The position numbers and the translations under genes are program-made. Positions 14,400 through 26,162 of a DNA stretch of 64,000 bases are shown piece by piece. This stretch comes from Motacilla alba alba (lineage: Eukaryota > Chordata > Aves > Passeriformes > Motacillidae). How positions within the stretch are numbered: the stretch's first letter is position 1; the number at the start of each line of letters is the position of its first letter. Location: contig NC_052017.1 of assembly GCF_015832195.1 (NCBI RefSeq), forward strand, positions 51,599,652 through 51,663,651, given 5' to 3'. The notes below the pieces were generated by a model that saw only the letters and a program-made list of their open reading frames with translations, searched no databases and was not told the origin of the DNA.

Positions 14400-14678
14400 T
14401 GAACAGGCAATAAGTTCCATAGACTCCATGATTCACATAAGGCTGATTAATAATCTTTATTAAGAAACCCATTGCTCTTTTATATCGTAGTTCACTACAG
14501 GTGGACCTAATTGGTCCTCCAATCCAAACACCATCACCATTGGCTAATTAAGAAACCACCCTTTGGTAAATAAATCTCCATAACACATTCCACATGTTCA
14601 CAATACCAGGCGCAGCAAGTTAAGATAAGAATTGTTTCTCATTCTTTTCTCTGACCTTCTCACAGACTTTTTCCAGCA
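14400..14678 (-). mobile_element. Retroviral-type LTR, minus strand, boundaries approximate
   Basis: Read on the minus strand, the element has a TATA box 'gatataaaag' (about 14479-14488) followed about 20 bp later by AATAAAG (14455-14461), a compact promoter and poly(A) arrangement seen in short avian LTRs. The limits are set where the plus strand shows 'tg' (14400) and 'ca' (14678). No target-site duplication is evident, so the ends are provisional. Homology to a second fragment at about 55500-55660 supports repeat status. Confidence 0.6.
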
Positions 14679-15184
14679 TGACGCCTGGGAAAGTTATCTG
14701 TTGCTCTCTGTGACCAGAGAACTACTGCCACACTTGCCAGTGCCAGATTAATTGTCATGTCCCAGTTCTGGTTTCCATCAAGATGACTTCCCTGTGGGGC
14801 TGAAGGAACCTTGAAGTAATTGTCAGTTGTGGTTAAGGGGGAATAGACCAAAGTTATGTTTCATCTGTGACAGTGCCTTTCTTTCGTACCATGCAGGACG
14901 CATTCATTTTCTCCGGATAAGTATTTCCACGTGTTGGCTGTGTGGACCTCTTGCACAGAACCTCTAAAAGCTCTACAACTTCTCTGGAAGCAGTGGAAAT
15001 ATTCCAAATACACCAAGACTCCAGTATCTCACTTCGGGGTTAGGGACACAGGGGAAAATATGATGGGGCTAAAATTCAGAGTTTGGGCTATGACTGAGGT
15101 GACTGTTCTGAAGAATTTTCCATCTCTTTGCATAGCTGGAAACCAACAAATTTCAGTTTGGTACTGGACACATGACAGGCTACT

Positions 15185-15225
15185 ATCATAGAATGGTTTG
15201 AGTTGTCAGGGAACTTAAAAGATTA
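15185..15225 (-). mobile_element. Short CR1 3'-end remnant
   Basis: 'atcatagaatggtttgagtt' followed by 'gggaacttaaaagat' matches the reverse complement of the CR1 terminal region. Only about 40 bp survive before the match is lost in AT-rich sequence. Low information content keeps the confidence modest. Confidence 0.5.
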
Positions 15226-15240
15226 TTGAATTTTTATGTA

Positions 15241-15302
15241 TATTGATATCAAAAATTTTATATCAATATTGATATCTGAAAGTATCAGATATTGATATCT
15301 GA
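15241..15302. repeat. AT-rich palindromic cluster
   Basis: The motif ATTGATATC or its complement recurs four times. One perfect inverted repeat, TCAGATAT-tg-ATATCTGA, spans 15285-15302, and a second hairpin can form between the copies at 15241-15275. It could extrude as a cruciform but is more likely simple-sequence expansion beside the CR1 remnant. Confidence 0.7.
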
Positions 15303-17442
15303 AAATTTGGATTTAATTAAGTATGGCAACCACTTCAATGTAAATAGCAGGTTTTAAATCTGTTGAATATGTACTTTTTACCTACTTTTGAAACCAGAAT
15401 TGAACTGCATCAATGAAGAACCACTGACAAGAACACAAAAACCTTTTGTGTAAAACTTACATTTCACTTTTTACTTCTGGAAGATAGAATACAAGGAATG
15501 TTCATATACCTACAGTGTATGTGCTCAGATTCCCATTGATAGCATTTTATTATTTTAGATTAAATAACATTTTTATTTACTGAGCTGTCAATACTTCACT
15601 TGTGATTTGCTTTGGATGGCACTTGGGCTATTCTAATTTATAAGTGCAGTGACATAAAACTGTGTTTGTAAGCCCAGACCTAAAGAACCAAGCAATTATT
15701 TCTGCTTTTTAAACTTCCAGCCTGTTTGTTAGTTACTGCTTAGTCATTGTTTGGAGGAAACTGTACTGAAATAAATACAGTAAAATGAAAAAAGCATTCT
15801 GTGAGAAGTTAGGGCTATAGAAATCTATTTTACTAATTCAGAAAATTCTGGACCTAGTCATTTTGCCAAGAGCTTTCCCCAGTTTCAGCAACTTTATCCT
15901 AAACTTAGGTGGAAAATATGCATTGCTTTTTTTGTTGATTTTATCACATTATTTTATTTTATTTCCATAAACTACAGGCATTGCATTTTAATTGCAAATG
16001 CAATTTTATCCAAATTTAAATTCTACATCTTTGTTATGTTTGAGGTTTTTTTCAATTTAAAATCTGACTTTAGTATTATTGTATTATAGTATTGTTGTCT
16101 GTCACCCCTGAAACTCATACAATGAGCTGGCTTGAAAAAATGAAATCTCACATGGTGCTCAATCCCAGAAATGCACTTTTCAATTTTCAAATAGAGCTTT
16201 TTTTCTGTTTTCTGTTTCATTTAATAAGAATATTTCTTGACAGTCATAAAGTCTACATTGAAAGGCAAAAAACCTGTCCAGTGAGATGTTTGTTCTGCCT
16301 GACTTAAGAGTGATCTGAGAAAAAGAAGAAAAAAACCCAGATCTCTTGTAAATGAGACAAAGTGTTACTTTGCAGTTTAGAGATCTCAATCACTATTCAA
16401 ACTCACTTTCCAAGTCTGCAAAAATTGGTCAGAAATTCTGCTTTCTCCCAGTCTGGAAAAAAATCCATTCTGGCGCCACGAAATGGAATTACGCTCTTGG
16501 CAGCTCTGCCCCAGACATGCTCAGGTTGGCCTTTATTCGCTGTGTGTTTATTCTGTGACAGCCAGACAAATGACATGGTTCCACTTCTGCATCCACACGC
16601 TGCCACTGAACACCTCCCTTGAATAAATCCCACTCCTTGATGCTGCTGGGACCAATTTTGTTGCACCCCCAATCAACAGATGTCCCTCCAGCTTTGCTTT
16701 TCTCTTTTCCTGTGACAGGTTAATGGCATTGCTTCTCTGAGAGGGTCTTAGAAGGAGCTCAGATAGACAAGTAGCAACTCAAGAGTGTCTCTGTTGTTTT
16801 GCATTTTGAAGAAAGTGGGTGAGATGTAGTACATTTTGATGTTGTTACAGTTTGTATTCTTTTTGCATAGTTATGGATCCCTATGTGAGGCTTTCACTAT
16901 GTGAAAACTGTTTGCTTTAGTCTGGATAAACTGAACAGTCAAAAAGAAAACAGCTGCAAGACATCATTTAAAACAAATCTGTTCCCTGACATGAATAGCC
17001 AAAAGCAGACAGGCAGATTAAACTGTGATTATTTAATGCATTAAGAATCAGTGGGATATGTTCACAGGACTGAGTCTGAGTTGTTGCTATATCTTAGTTT
17101 GTGTCCTGAATTTCCAAGAGATCAGAGCTGCATTAATAGCAAGATATTACACTGCCAGTAATAGCTACCTGACTATGATTTACTGCAGTTTTCTGCCTAA
17201 TAAACAAGCCTGAACATACTCAGGGACCAGAGCATTGCGAGTGACATCTTCTTATAAGCTGTTGCAAACTGAATATGAATGCAGAAAAAAATCCTTTCAG
17301 CTGCATATGCAGAGGATAGATGAACCTCGTAAAGTATCTTACTGAGGTGACTAAGAGTAGAGGTAAAAATTCCCCTACCCTTTCTTTATTGGAATTATTT
17401 AGTTTTCACTTTTATATCCTTTTCCTACACATCTGTATTGCA

Positions 17443-18612
17443 GCAACTCATCACTCTCCAGAACCACCAGTTTCACCTTTGTACTGGGGCTGGCAACTTG
17501 AACCTGTACAAAATACTCATGAAGAGAGAAAGAGGTCTACATACAGTGGAGTAACAAAATGGTGAGGTTTACATTCACTACTTTGTCATATTTGTGATGC
17601 TACAGATCAAATTCCAGTGCTTCCCCAAGGGATCTGGTAGAATGCAGGACTTTCCTGAGGCAGCAGCACGGCTGTCCAGACCCATGCAGCCAGTCAAGGC
17701 ATCGCTGCTTCCTTCAGAAAGTGACATTAGCAGAGCTATGAGAAAGAGAAGGTACAAACACTGCTGTTCAAAGGGTGATAAGCAGTGAAACTGACTGTGA
17801 CCAGCCCAATCCTATACTGTGTCCAGAGCTTCATCCCATGTGGAAATTTTTAAGTTCTCCACTCCAGGATTTCCAAAGCCACAGGATAAGCCCTTACTAC
17901 TGCAGATCACACAATAGGAACTTAGCAGGCAGAAAAAGAGAGCACAGTGTCCAGGTGAAACCCTGCTCCTGGGTGGGTTTCCTCCATCACTCTCCTTGCT
18001 CTCACAGTGGGGCACAGCTCTCACATGGAGCACCAAAAGGCAGGCGTGAGGCTGGACCTCACTTTGTGCCGCTCTCCTGTCTCACCTCCTTTCCAAAACC
18101 CAGATGATGCTGAGGGCTGGCAAGAAGGAGCCTTTTGAAACAGATGCTGAAAGGAATATGACTCTTTACTACATTTCAAAAGAAAGCAAAATATATTTGA
18201 GGAAGGTGTTTACAAGGTAAGAGACAAAAGGAGCCTTCCTCTGCCAAGTTTCCCTTTGTGACTGGTGTCAACCACCGTCACGGTCACTTGGCCCGCTTCT
18301 GGTGGGACATCAGGGGGAAGATCAAGAGCTTGGAATGTGAGTCTGCACAGCTGAGTCTACCTTTCTACCTTGTTGAGAGGGTATTGGTGAAGTGGTGACT
18401 GAGAGTGACTGCTCAGCCTTCTCTGTCCTCCCTCCACAATAGGCTCCATCCCTCCCACTGTCGGCCAGATTTTGGGTGGAGAATTTCTGCTGCCTGTTCC
18501 TTTCTTTACAGCCCTCTGTTGATCCTCTTGCTAAGCACCTCAGGGCCACACCTTCAAATATTGGAAAAGGGCAAATACTGCAGCACTACAGCACACCTGG
18601 AGAACCTTAACA
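17443..18612 (+). other. Cluster of splice-flanked open segments (possible exons)
   Basis: Three plus-strand segments have good acceptors and donors. 17443-17561 is preceded by a pyrimidine tract ending 'tattgcag' and followed by 'gtgagg'. 18102-18216 is preceded by 'cctttccaaaacccag', opens with two ATG codons, encodes 'MMLRAGKKEPFETDAER' and is followed by 'gtaagag'. 18438-18612 has acceptor 'ccacaatag' and donor 'gtaaag'. The last two join in phase without a stop. The first does not join them directly. The product is not recognised, and chance open frames remain quite possible. Confidence 0.25.
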
Positions 18613-20261
18613 GGTAAAGCAGCAGAAGATTGAAACACCACAGTTGCATAGAGGCAGCTTGGCAGGGACAAGCAGTGGGTGCATGGTGGTCCTGCCCAAA
18701 TAAACATGAGCCAAGTGGCACCCTAAAATACCACAGCTACAGGGCTGAATTTCTGAGAGCACTGAATTTCTGAGAGCATCCTGCAAAAGGATTTGGAAGC
18801 AACAAAAATAAGGCAAAGAATGAGGAAAAAAAAAAAAGGTTTAGTCCACTTCTTGAGCTATACAAAGCCCATTATTTTCACTTTGATGAGTGAAATCAAG
18901 GACATTCCAAAATGATTCATGAGCATGTAACCTGGCTACAGCTGAAAATGACTGTGCCTTGGCAGGCTGGGATGACAGACTGAAAGATGAGCTCCTAATA
19001 AAATCAAGCTCAAAAGAAAATGTAGAGAAAGCTCTAATGGCTGATAATTTAATACAGAGAAACAAGATATAAACAGCACACAGGAGTGCTCTCGTGTGCA
19101 GTTATGACCTACATGGTCATGTAATAAAACAGGTATCTGTAATAAAGCAGATATGAGCAACAGTCTCATGAGCCCAGAGGGGTGAGGGTACAACAGCAGG
19201 GTGTGCTATTACAAGGGAAGCAAACATTAGAACACAGCAGGTTTGCAGCAGAGGTGGATTGCACTGTGCAAAGCAAAAAGCAAGCCTGGTGAGAGGTAAG
19301 GAGTGCACAAAGACCCACAGATAAACCCATCCTGCCTGAGTTCAATGCAGCTGGACTAGCAGGCAAGATCAAGTCATACAGGTAGGAACAGGAACATAGA
19401 TTGGATTTTACCACAGATCAAAATAAGATAGAGATGATGATAAGTCATTTGTAACTCTCCATCTTAACAGTTCTTAAAGAAATTTCTATAACGTTTGAAG
19501 TCTGGAGACAAATAGGTTTCAGCATAGTAAAAGGTCTAAACATGAATGCTGTCTAATGTGAACAAAATTAGCAATTAAAACAGTCCCCATATGCAAAAAT
19601 GCAATATTAATGACAGGATAATGTCAGCATCCAGGCCTTTTCTATAATAAATGTGTATTTTGTTTCACTACTAGAAAGAAAAGGCTTAAAACTACTGAAC
19701 TCAGTAACAAATCCACCAGTGGTGGAATTCATAAAACGAAAACTCACATCAGAGGGAACTGAGAGAAGGGATACTGATTAATTAAAAAACTCACCAAGTT
19801 TTTGCAAAGCCATGTTATCTACAAGTACTGCTTATAATAAGGGCCAGAATAAAGGAGAAATGACAACTTACAAGGGAATTGCATCATTTCTAAAAGGTGG
19901 AGGAGCTCTTGACGTAGGTGAGAGGAAGAGAGAGGCAACAGATATAAACAGCCCCTTGAAGTGTCACACACAAGGAGGATACTGCTGCCTACTCAGACTG
20001 GGACACCAGCAATAAATCCTGGCATCAAATAAAAAAACCTAAATGCTGCCAGAGCACTTCTTCTCAAATTATTGGAAGAGACTATTTTAATTAGAACTAT
20101 ATTTGAATTGCAGACAACATTTAAATTATGTAAGAAAAAAGAGCTAATGGTTCAGTCACTGCTTTCTACTAATACAGAGCTTTATCCTATCTGTTTCGGT
20201 GGTGTTTTAGAACTCCCAAAAGACAGAATAGTCACAAAGGGACACTATTTCAGACAATATT

Positions 20262-20332
20262 ATTGTTTTTGTTATTATTATCATTATTGTTGTTGTTGTT
20301 ACTGTTATTATCACTGCTATTATTATTGTTAA
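20262..20332. repeat. Degenerate TTATTG/TTATTA microsatellite
   Basis: About 70 bp of imperfect trinucleotide repeat (TTA, TTG and TTC variants), for example 'attgttgttgttgttactg'. Ordinary simple sequence with interruptions, so probably old. Confidence 0.85.
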
Positions 20333-23300
20333 TCTGTCAAGCTTGTCTTGACTTTCTGCTAATGATTAACTTAGCATTTTAAAATTATTTTTACTTATTT
20401 GTTACTCAAATAACACCATGCACAGAACATCAAAAAGCCCTAATTTGTTAATTACTTATTCACTGTCTTGAGGCAATCTAGCTGTTTTAGAGATATGTTA
20501 CTGGATTCTTTGCAAGTTGACTTCTATCAGGAAAAAGGAATGACTCGCTGGAGGTCAGGCAGGATGGCACAATCCACCAGGTGTGGTAAATAGGAACTCC
20601 AGAGGGCAGGTTGTAACAGCAGCAGCAGCTAAATCAGAAAGTCAACTCACACACAACATGATCTAAGATTCCCTGAGTAAGAAGTTTTAGAGAAGTTTTT
20701 TGAAGTAGTAACCTAGACAAAGTGATTTTTATTAGATCGGGACACATTTATTTTTACAAGTTCTAGCATGCATTTCTGCAGGCCACTATTCAGAGCTTCT
20801 GATCGTGGTAATTATATATAAATTCTTAGTTTGAAATTTCTCTGTTTATTGACCTGCATGCAGCTGGGCTCCAGCAAGGTGTGTTTATTGCCAAGATGTG
20901 GAAGACAAGCACTAAACCTGGGGCTTTGTAACTGGTAACACCACAATGGCCCCGACAGCTTTGTTGCCATCACAATGCAGCAGCCCTGTCACTTATGTCA
21001 TGTTGAAGGGTGAGAGAAAAGCTGTCTGTTTTAATCAGGTTGGGTCAGCAAGAAAGCAGAAAGCACAGGCTGGAAGCTGCGTTTCAGTTCCCTTTGCAGC
21101 ACAAAAGGTAAGTGTAAACTGGAGGAAGTTACTGTTGATGCTGCTAAGGCCAGGAGCCGAAGGGGCGCTTCAGGCTGCGCTGTGGGTGTGCTTCCCTGGC
21201 CTGATGAGTTAGCCCAGTGCTCCACTTGGGCCACCCAGCTCTGCTGAGAAGCTGTGCACATCTGGTCAGATGAAATTACATTGCAAGCCAGCCCTTGAGG
21301 TAGCTCAGCCAGAGCTGCTCCAGTGTTTTGTATTGAACCAAACTGTACTGCATGGACATCTGTCTTCTCATCTCAGGGCTTGGTTCTTCTGGATTAGGGA
21401 TGAAGTCTGCTACTGATAATACCTCTGCTACATCCCTTCTTTAAACAAAAGTTCTGATGGATTTCCCAACAGAGTCCTGTAACCTTATTTAATTCAGCCT
21501 CTACAAATAGCAGCTTACAGCACTTAAGGCTAACCAAATCTCTCTCTATCTCTGTCAAAAACTGGAGTTATTATTTTACTGGAGATCCTTAGCTTCCTGG
21601 TGTTGTGTTTTATTACTGTTGCACAGAGCACATCACATGCCTCAGGGAGCAGTAAGTGCTACTGCATGAATTACATCAGCCCAGAGTGCTGCCAGTGCTC
21701 GTTTCCCTTTGGTGCATCACTCACTGGCAAACTGTGAGGATGTCCAAGGCCCTGGATCATACTGCCTACCTGAAGGAATCAAACATCTTGAATGACAGTT
21801 GAAAATAGATGTACAGTTTGGTCTTTACCACCATGACCCCTCTGCAAACTGCTGGAGGAGCTGCAATCCCAACTCAGCCCTGCAGTTTTACTCAAGATGC
21901 CGTTCTGAATGTGCTATTCTTTTTAAAAAGCTGATTTTGACACAGTAGGACCATTTGAAAAGCAGCCCCAGTCTGCACAGCTGCCATCCCTTGCCTTCCC
22001 CCTTCCTTGTCTCTCTGATCTGCTTGGGGGAATGTTCCAATGACATCCTCCTGATAAATAATCCCAGCTTAAGCAGCTCCTGTGGGGTCCCCTGGTACTC
22101 CTTGCCTTCCCCCTGATCCCACTTGCCATGTTCTCGTACTGTTCCTGATAACCCTAAGTAATCACAAAGATAAGTTAGACCCTGTTCCCAGGACCCACAG
22201 AAAAAGCTCTCAGGTTGATCCCAGAATGATACTCATCTCTCTATCTCAGCCAGAACTTCTTGCACAGCTTTCCAGCTCCTCATACCAATATCTAGCTTCT
22301 TTGCTTTTTGGAAATTTTCCATTCCCATGACCTCTAGCCCTCTGAGAAGGGCTTTGGATCAAACCACTTTTTCCAGGTTTCAGCTAGCTTGCTGCAGTTA
22401 GTGATTCCACACCTCTCATTTGCCAATCTCCAGCCTCTGTCAGGAAAAAGGAACCTCTCTCCTCCATGTGGGAGCATTGTGCATCATAGCACGTTCCAGG
22501 AAAACTCACAGCATCAGGCAGTTAACAAGGCTCCTGCAAAGGAATTCCTAGAGTATTCCAGAGGAGTAGGGTGATTTCCAGCAGAATGAGTAGAAAATCA
22601 GCTACATCTAAAGAATGGAATATAGTAACTGCTTATGTCACATCTTATACTTGCTTTTCCATATCTCTGTATCTCTAAAACTGCCTGGGTTCAGGAATTT
22701 TGTGGGAGAGCTCATGAGGTGAGGTAAGGTCACAAATCCTACCACACCTGTATTCAGAACTTTGAAAAAGAAGGAGGAGGTAGGTAGCTGAGGTCTTTAG
22801 GATATTATCACAGCCTGTACACCCTGGCAGGATTTCACAGGCCTTGAGGAATGAAAAGGGGAAAAAAAACAGTTGCTACAGAGCCACTTTCAGCACAAGC
22901 AATGGGAACTGCTAATGAAGGACAAAGGGAACAAAAAAGAATGATCACGAGCTCCAGTATTTTATTGGTGAGTTTAACATCTGGTTAAACAATACATACA
23001 TTTTGAACTAGACATCCAGTAGCTCCCATATAGAAACAACCATGGTACCTTGGCAAATTCACAGGGCAGAAGGAAAAGCCATTTAAATGATGCAGGCTCC
23101 CAGGAGCAGGACAGACAGTAGTAGGTAAGCAGGTCAGCTGGAAGGAATGGGAGGGGAATGAAGGAGAGTGTGGGATATCCAAGCTCCAGGCATCTGCCTT
23201 CCCTAGCTCAAATTAACCAGCTAATTTCCCCAGGTGCTCTCTATAGAAGCAAGCTTCTCCAGAGGACAATTCACTGCACAATATCGTACTGCTGCTCTAC

Positions 23301-24292
23301 ACAGCTCCCGTGAATTTGTTTCCTAGGGAAATACTGCTCTCACCAGCAATTGCAGAGCAGGCTCAGGGAGATGTGCTGACTAATTCTGATGCCTAGAGAT
23401 GTGTAAATCTCCTTTCCCTTTTCCCTCTCTCTCCAACTACCCATTATGAGTTAGCATGTAAACAAGTGGCATTCACCCCATATTCACAGATCAGGAGCTC
23501 GTCATGGAACAGGAACTTTCACTGGCTGTCATACCTAGCAGACACACACAGAAGATTCTGATTCATTCTAATCCCAGATGGACTGCTTGTGTTTTGCCAA
23601 AAATCCACTTTTCTCCCTCACAGAACATCAGATCTGTCCATGCCATATCCAACACAGTAGCACAGAAGTCCCTGTGAATGCTCAGTAAAGTATCCATTCG
23701 GGTGGACAAGCACAGCATCTCCCTGCAGAAATCTGCTGCCAACTCACATGGGTCTCAATCCACTGAAGGCAACATGAGAATTTTCACTGATTTTAACAGA
23801 TAGATTTAAACAAATGTCACATACAGAATTCATTCACACATCAAGCTCCAGTCATTGCTAAAATCTGACTGATTTGGGAGAAAATTGTCCAGATTTTTCT
23901 TTCTTGTTTCCAGCAGACGAAATTGTATCCAACTCCTGAATGAACATTTACCCAAAGGAAGTCTTTTAATTGTCAATATTGACTGGCTGCAATTACATAT
24001 ACATTCGCAACATATATGTCCCCTTATTAACAAAATTGCCCAAATGATAAAATAGAAAAAGAAATACTATTTTGGTTTGAAAGAACAATTACACAGACTG
24101 AAGTTGGCCTCTATATTAATACAGCACCAGCAGATGCTGTAATTAGAAAGTAAAAGGCAACCAGAGGGATTGTTAATAGCATTGTGCAGTGCTTAGGCTT
24201 CTAAAACTAAAACGCCTCTTTAGGGAAGTGATAATGTTTTCAAATGTGATCCTGTGACTACAGTAAAAATGCTAAAGACCCATTCCCACAGG

Positions 24293-24886
24293 TGTCATAT
24301 GCTATAACCTGGGCTGGTTTTGGCTGGGGTAGAGCTAATTTGATTCAGAGTAGCTAATGTGGGGCAGTGATTTGGATTTTGCTGGAAACAGTGTTGATGA
24401 CACAGGGATGTTTTAGTTATTGCTAAGCTGTGTTTGCACAACCTCAAGGCCTTTCCTGCTTCTCACCCCATCCTACCAACAAGTAGGCTGGGGGTGCACA
24501 AGAATTGGGAGTGGACACGGCCGGGACAGCTGACTACAAAGCAATATTCCAGACCATATGGCATATAAAGCTGGGGAAGGAGAGTAAAGGGGGGGACATT
24601 CAGAGTGATGGTGCTTGTTTTCCCAAGTAGCTGTGGTGTGTGATGTAGCCCTGATTTCCTGGGAGTGGCTGAGCACTTGCCTGCCCATCGGAAGCACTGA
24701 ATGAATTCCCTGTTTTGCTCTGCTTGCACATCCAGCTTTTGCTTTATCTGTTAAACTGTCATTATCTCAACCCACCTTTTTTTCCCCCCTCACTATTACC
24801 TTTCTGATTCTCTCCCCATCCCACTGAGGTACAATAAGCAAGCAGCTGCCTGGTGCTTAGTTGCCAGCTGGGGCTGAACCACGACA
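24293..24886 (+). mobile_element. Avian ERVL-type LTR
   Basis: The 594-bp element starts 'tgtcatat' and ends 'aaccacgaca'. It contains the run of features known from a widespread bird LTR family: 'ggctggttttggctgggg' near the 5' end, a 'gcatataaagctgggg' promoter at 24561, and 'cttagttgccagctggggctg' near the 3' end. Both ends fit TG...CA. The flanks ('acagg' and 'taaac') do not form a duplication, so the copy is old or slightly eroded. It lies about 1 kb beyond the BLVRA stop and in the opposite orientation. Confidence 0.85.
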
Positions 24887-25888
24887 TAAACACACAGCAA
24901 ACTGCTGTTTTCTACAATGCTATTCTAAATTTATCACTATTCCTAATGAATTTCTCTGTTTCCAGGAGTGCATTAGTGATTTTCTTTTCTTAAATGCAAG
25001 ACGTTTATTATTTTTTGCTATGATCCACTCCCATGCTGAATTAGACCACAAATGAAGGAGAATAATATGCTGCTTCCAGTACAAAATCAAAAATATTTAG
25101 GTTCAGTAGAGAGCAGGCAGGCAATGCATTAGTTCAATGCATGTTTCTCATCTCTGCTGGGAAAAGATTTCTACGTTGGCACAAGGCACCAGAGAAACTG
25201 AATGAAATCAACATCTCTCTATCAAGAGACAAGATTCTTCTTCTATTCTGGTTTGATGCCAATACAGATTTAACTTGACCATAGTTGACCTCTAGTGAGA
25301 AAACCAGCCACCCCCAAAAAACCCACAAACCACCCTCCCCCCCTCCCAGTACCTAACAGGCAAGACTACTATTTAGAGCAAACACACAGAACTGTTCAGG
25401 GCAATTGGAAGAAAAGGTCACAACTGTGGTGGCACAAGTTCTGTATTTCAAGTAAAGAGGTGGAAAACTGAACTGGAACTTCATTCTCAAAAATAGTACA
25501 TGAATACTATTGAGACACGTTCATTTCCAGACATATCTGGAATGGGGGGATGGACCTGGGAGAGAGAATTATATATAGTATTTACAGTCCTGCAGGATCT
25601 ACTGTCAGGGATATTCCCAGCTGAATCACAGGAAAGCTTGCTGTTGCTAGGTTCCTAACTACCTGAAAGGACAGGGATGCATCAGAGCAGGGGAATTGCT
25701 TTGGTCTGGTGCAAACCAGAAGGCACAGGGTATAGCCCAGACTCTCCCAGAACACTTGGAGAGCCCAGGAATCACAAGTAGTCAAAAAGAAGGTAATGAA
25801 ACAGAAATAGCAACTGCTTGATGGCAACAGTGAGTTCCAGCCCTACAGCTTTTCTGTCTGCCGTGTTCTTCCTTCCCTAAGAGCAGTC
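24887..25888 (-). other. BLVRA 3' UTR and downstream flank
   Basis: On the minus strand this follows the BLVRA stop codon. The first clear AATAAA candidate on that strand is near 25001-25010 (plus strand 'tttatta'), which would give a 3' UTR of about 0.9 kb. Nothing else coding is seen. The exact end of the transcript cannot be fixed from sequence alone. Confidence 0.35.
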
Positions 25889-26162
25889 TCAGGAATAGAT
25901 TTTCTCTGGCTCTTCACAGTACTGTTGGATCACCTCGGCAAGGTCAAGACACCGCAAAATTCGCCATTTCTCAGCAGCCAGTTCCTCCTTGGAGACCTGG
26001 CCCAGCAGTTTCTTGGCAAAGAGGTTCTGATCCTGCATGAAAAGGCCCACGGAAGACCTTGGGGCTTCAGGGAAGTTCTCCAGGCAACCACTTGTGAAAC
26101 AGAAGTTGATTTTCTTTTCACGTCTCATCCCTGGTCCTCTTTCTTCAATCCAAGTCAAGGGT
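25889..26162 (-). CDS. BLVRA: BLVRA last coding exon
   Basis: The acceptor 'gcactag' precedes 26162 and the stop codon is at 25891-25889. It encodes '[18 protein letters not shown]', '[10 protein letters not shown]', '[15 protein letters not shown]' and the final helices ending EEPEKIYS. It is separated from the previous exon by 4.5 kb. Confidence 0.96.

Larger units (their letters stand above)
14679..24292. other. Non-coding or unresolved stretch
   Basis: No identified gene. The stretch contains a CR1 tail remnant (15185-15225), an AT-rich palindromic cluster (15241-15302), a TTATTG-type microsatellite (20262-20332) and a cluster of splice-flanked open segments on the plus strand at 17443-18612, listed separately. 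The sequence from 18.8 to 24.3 kb shows nothing else I can support. Confidence 0.4.
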
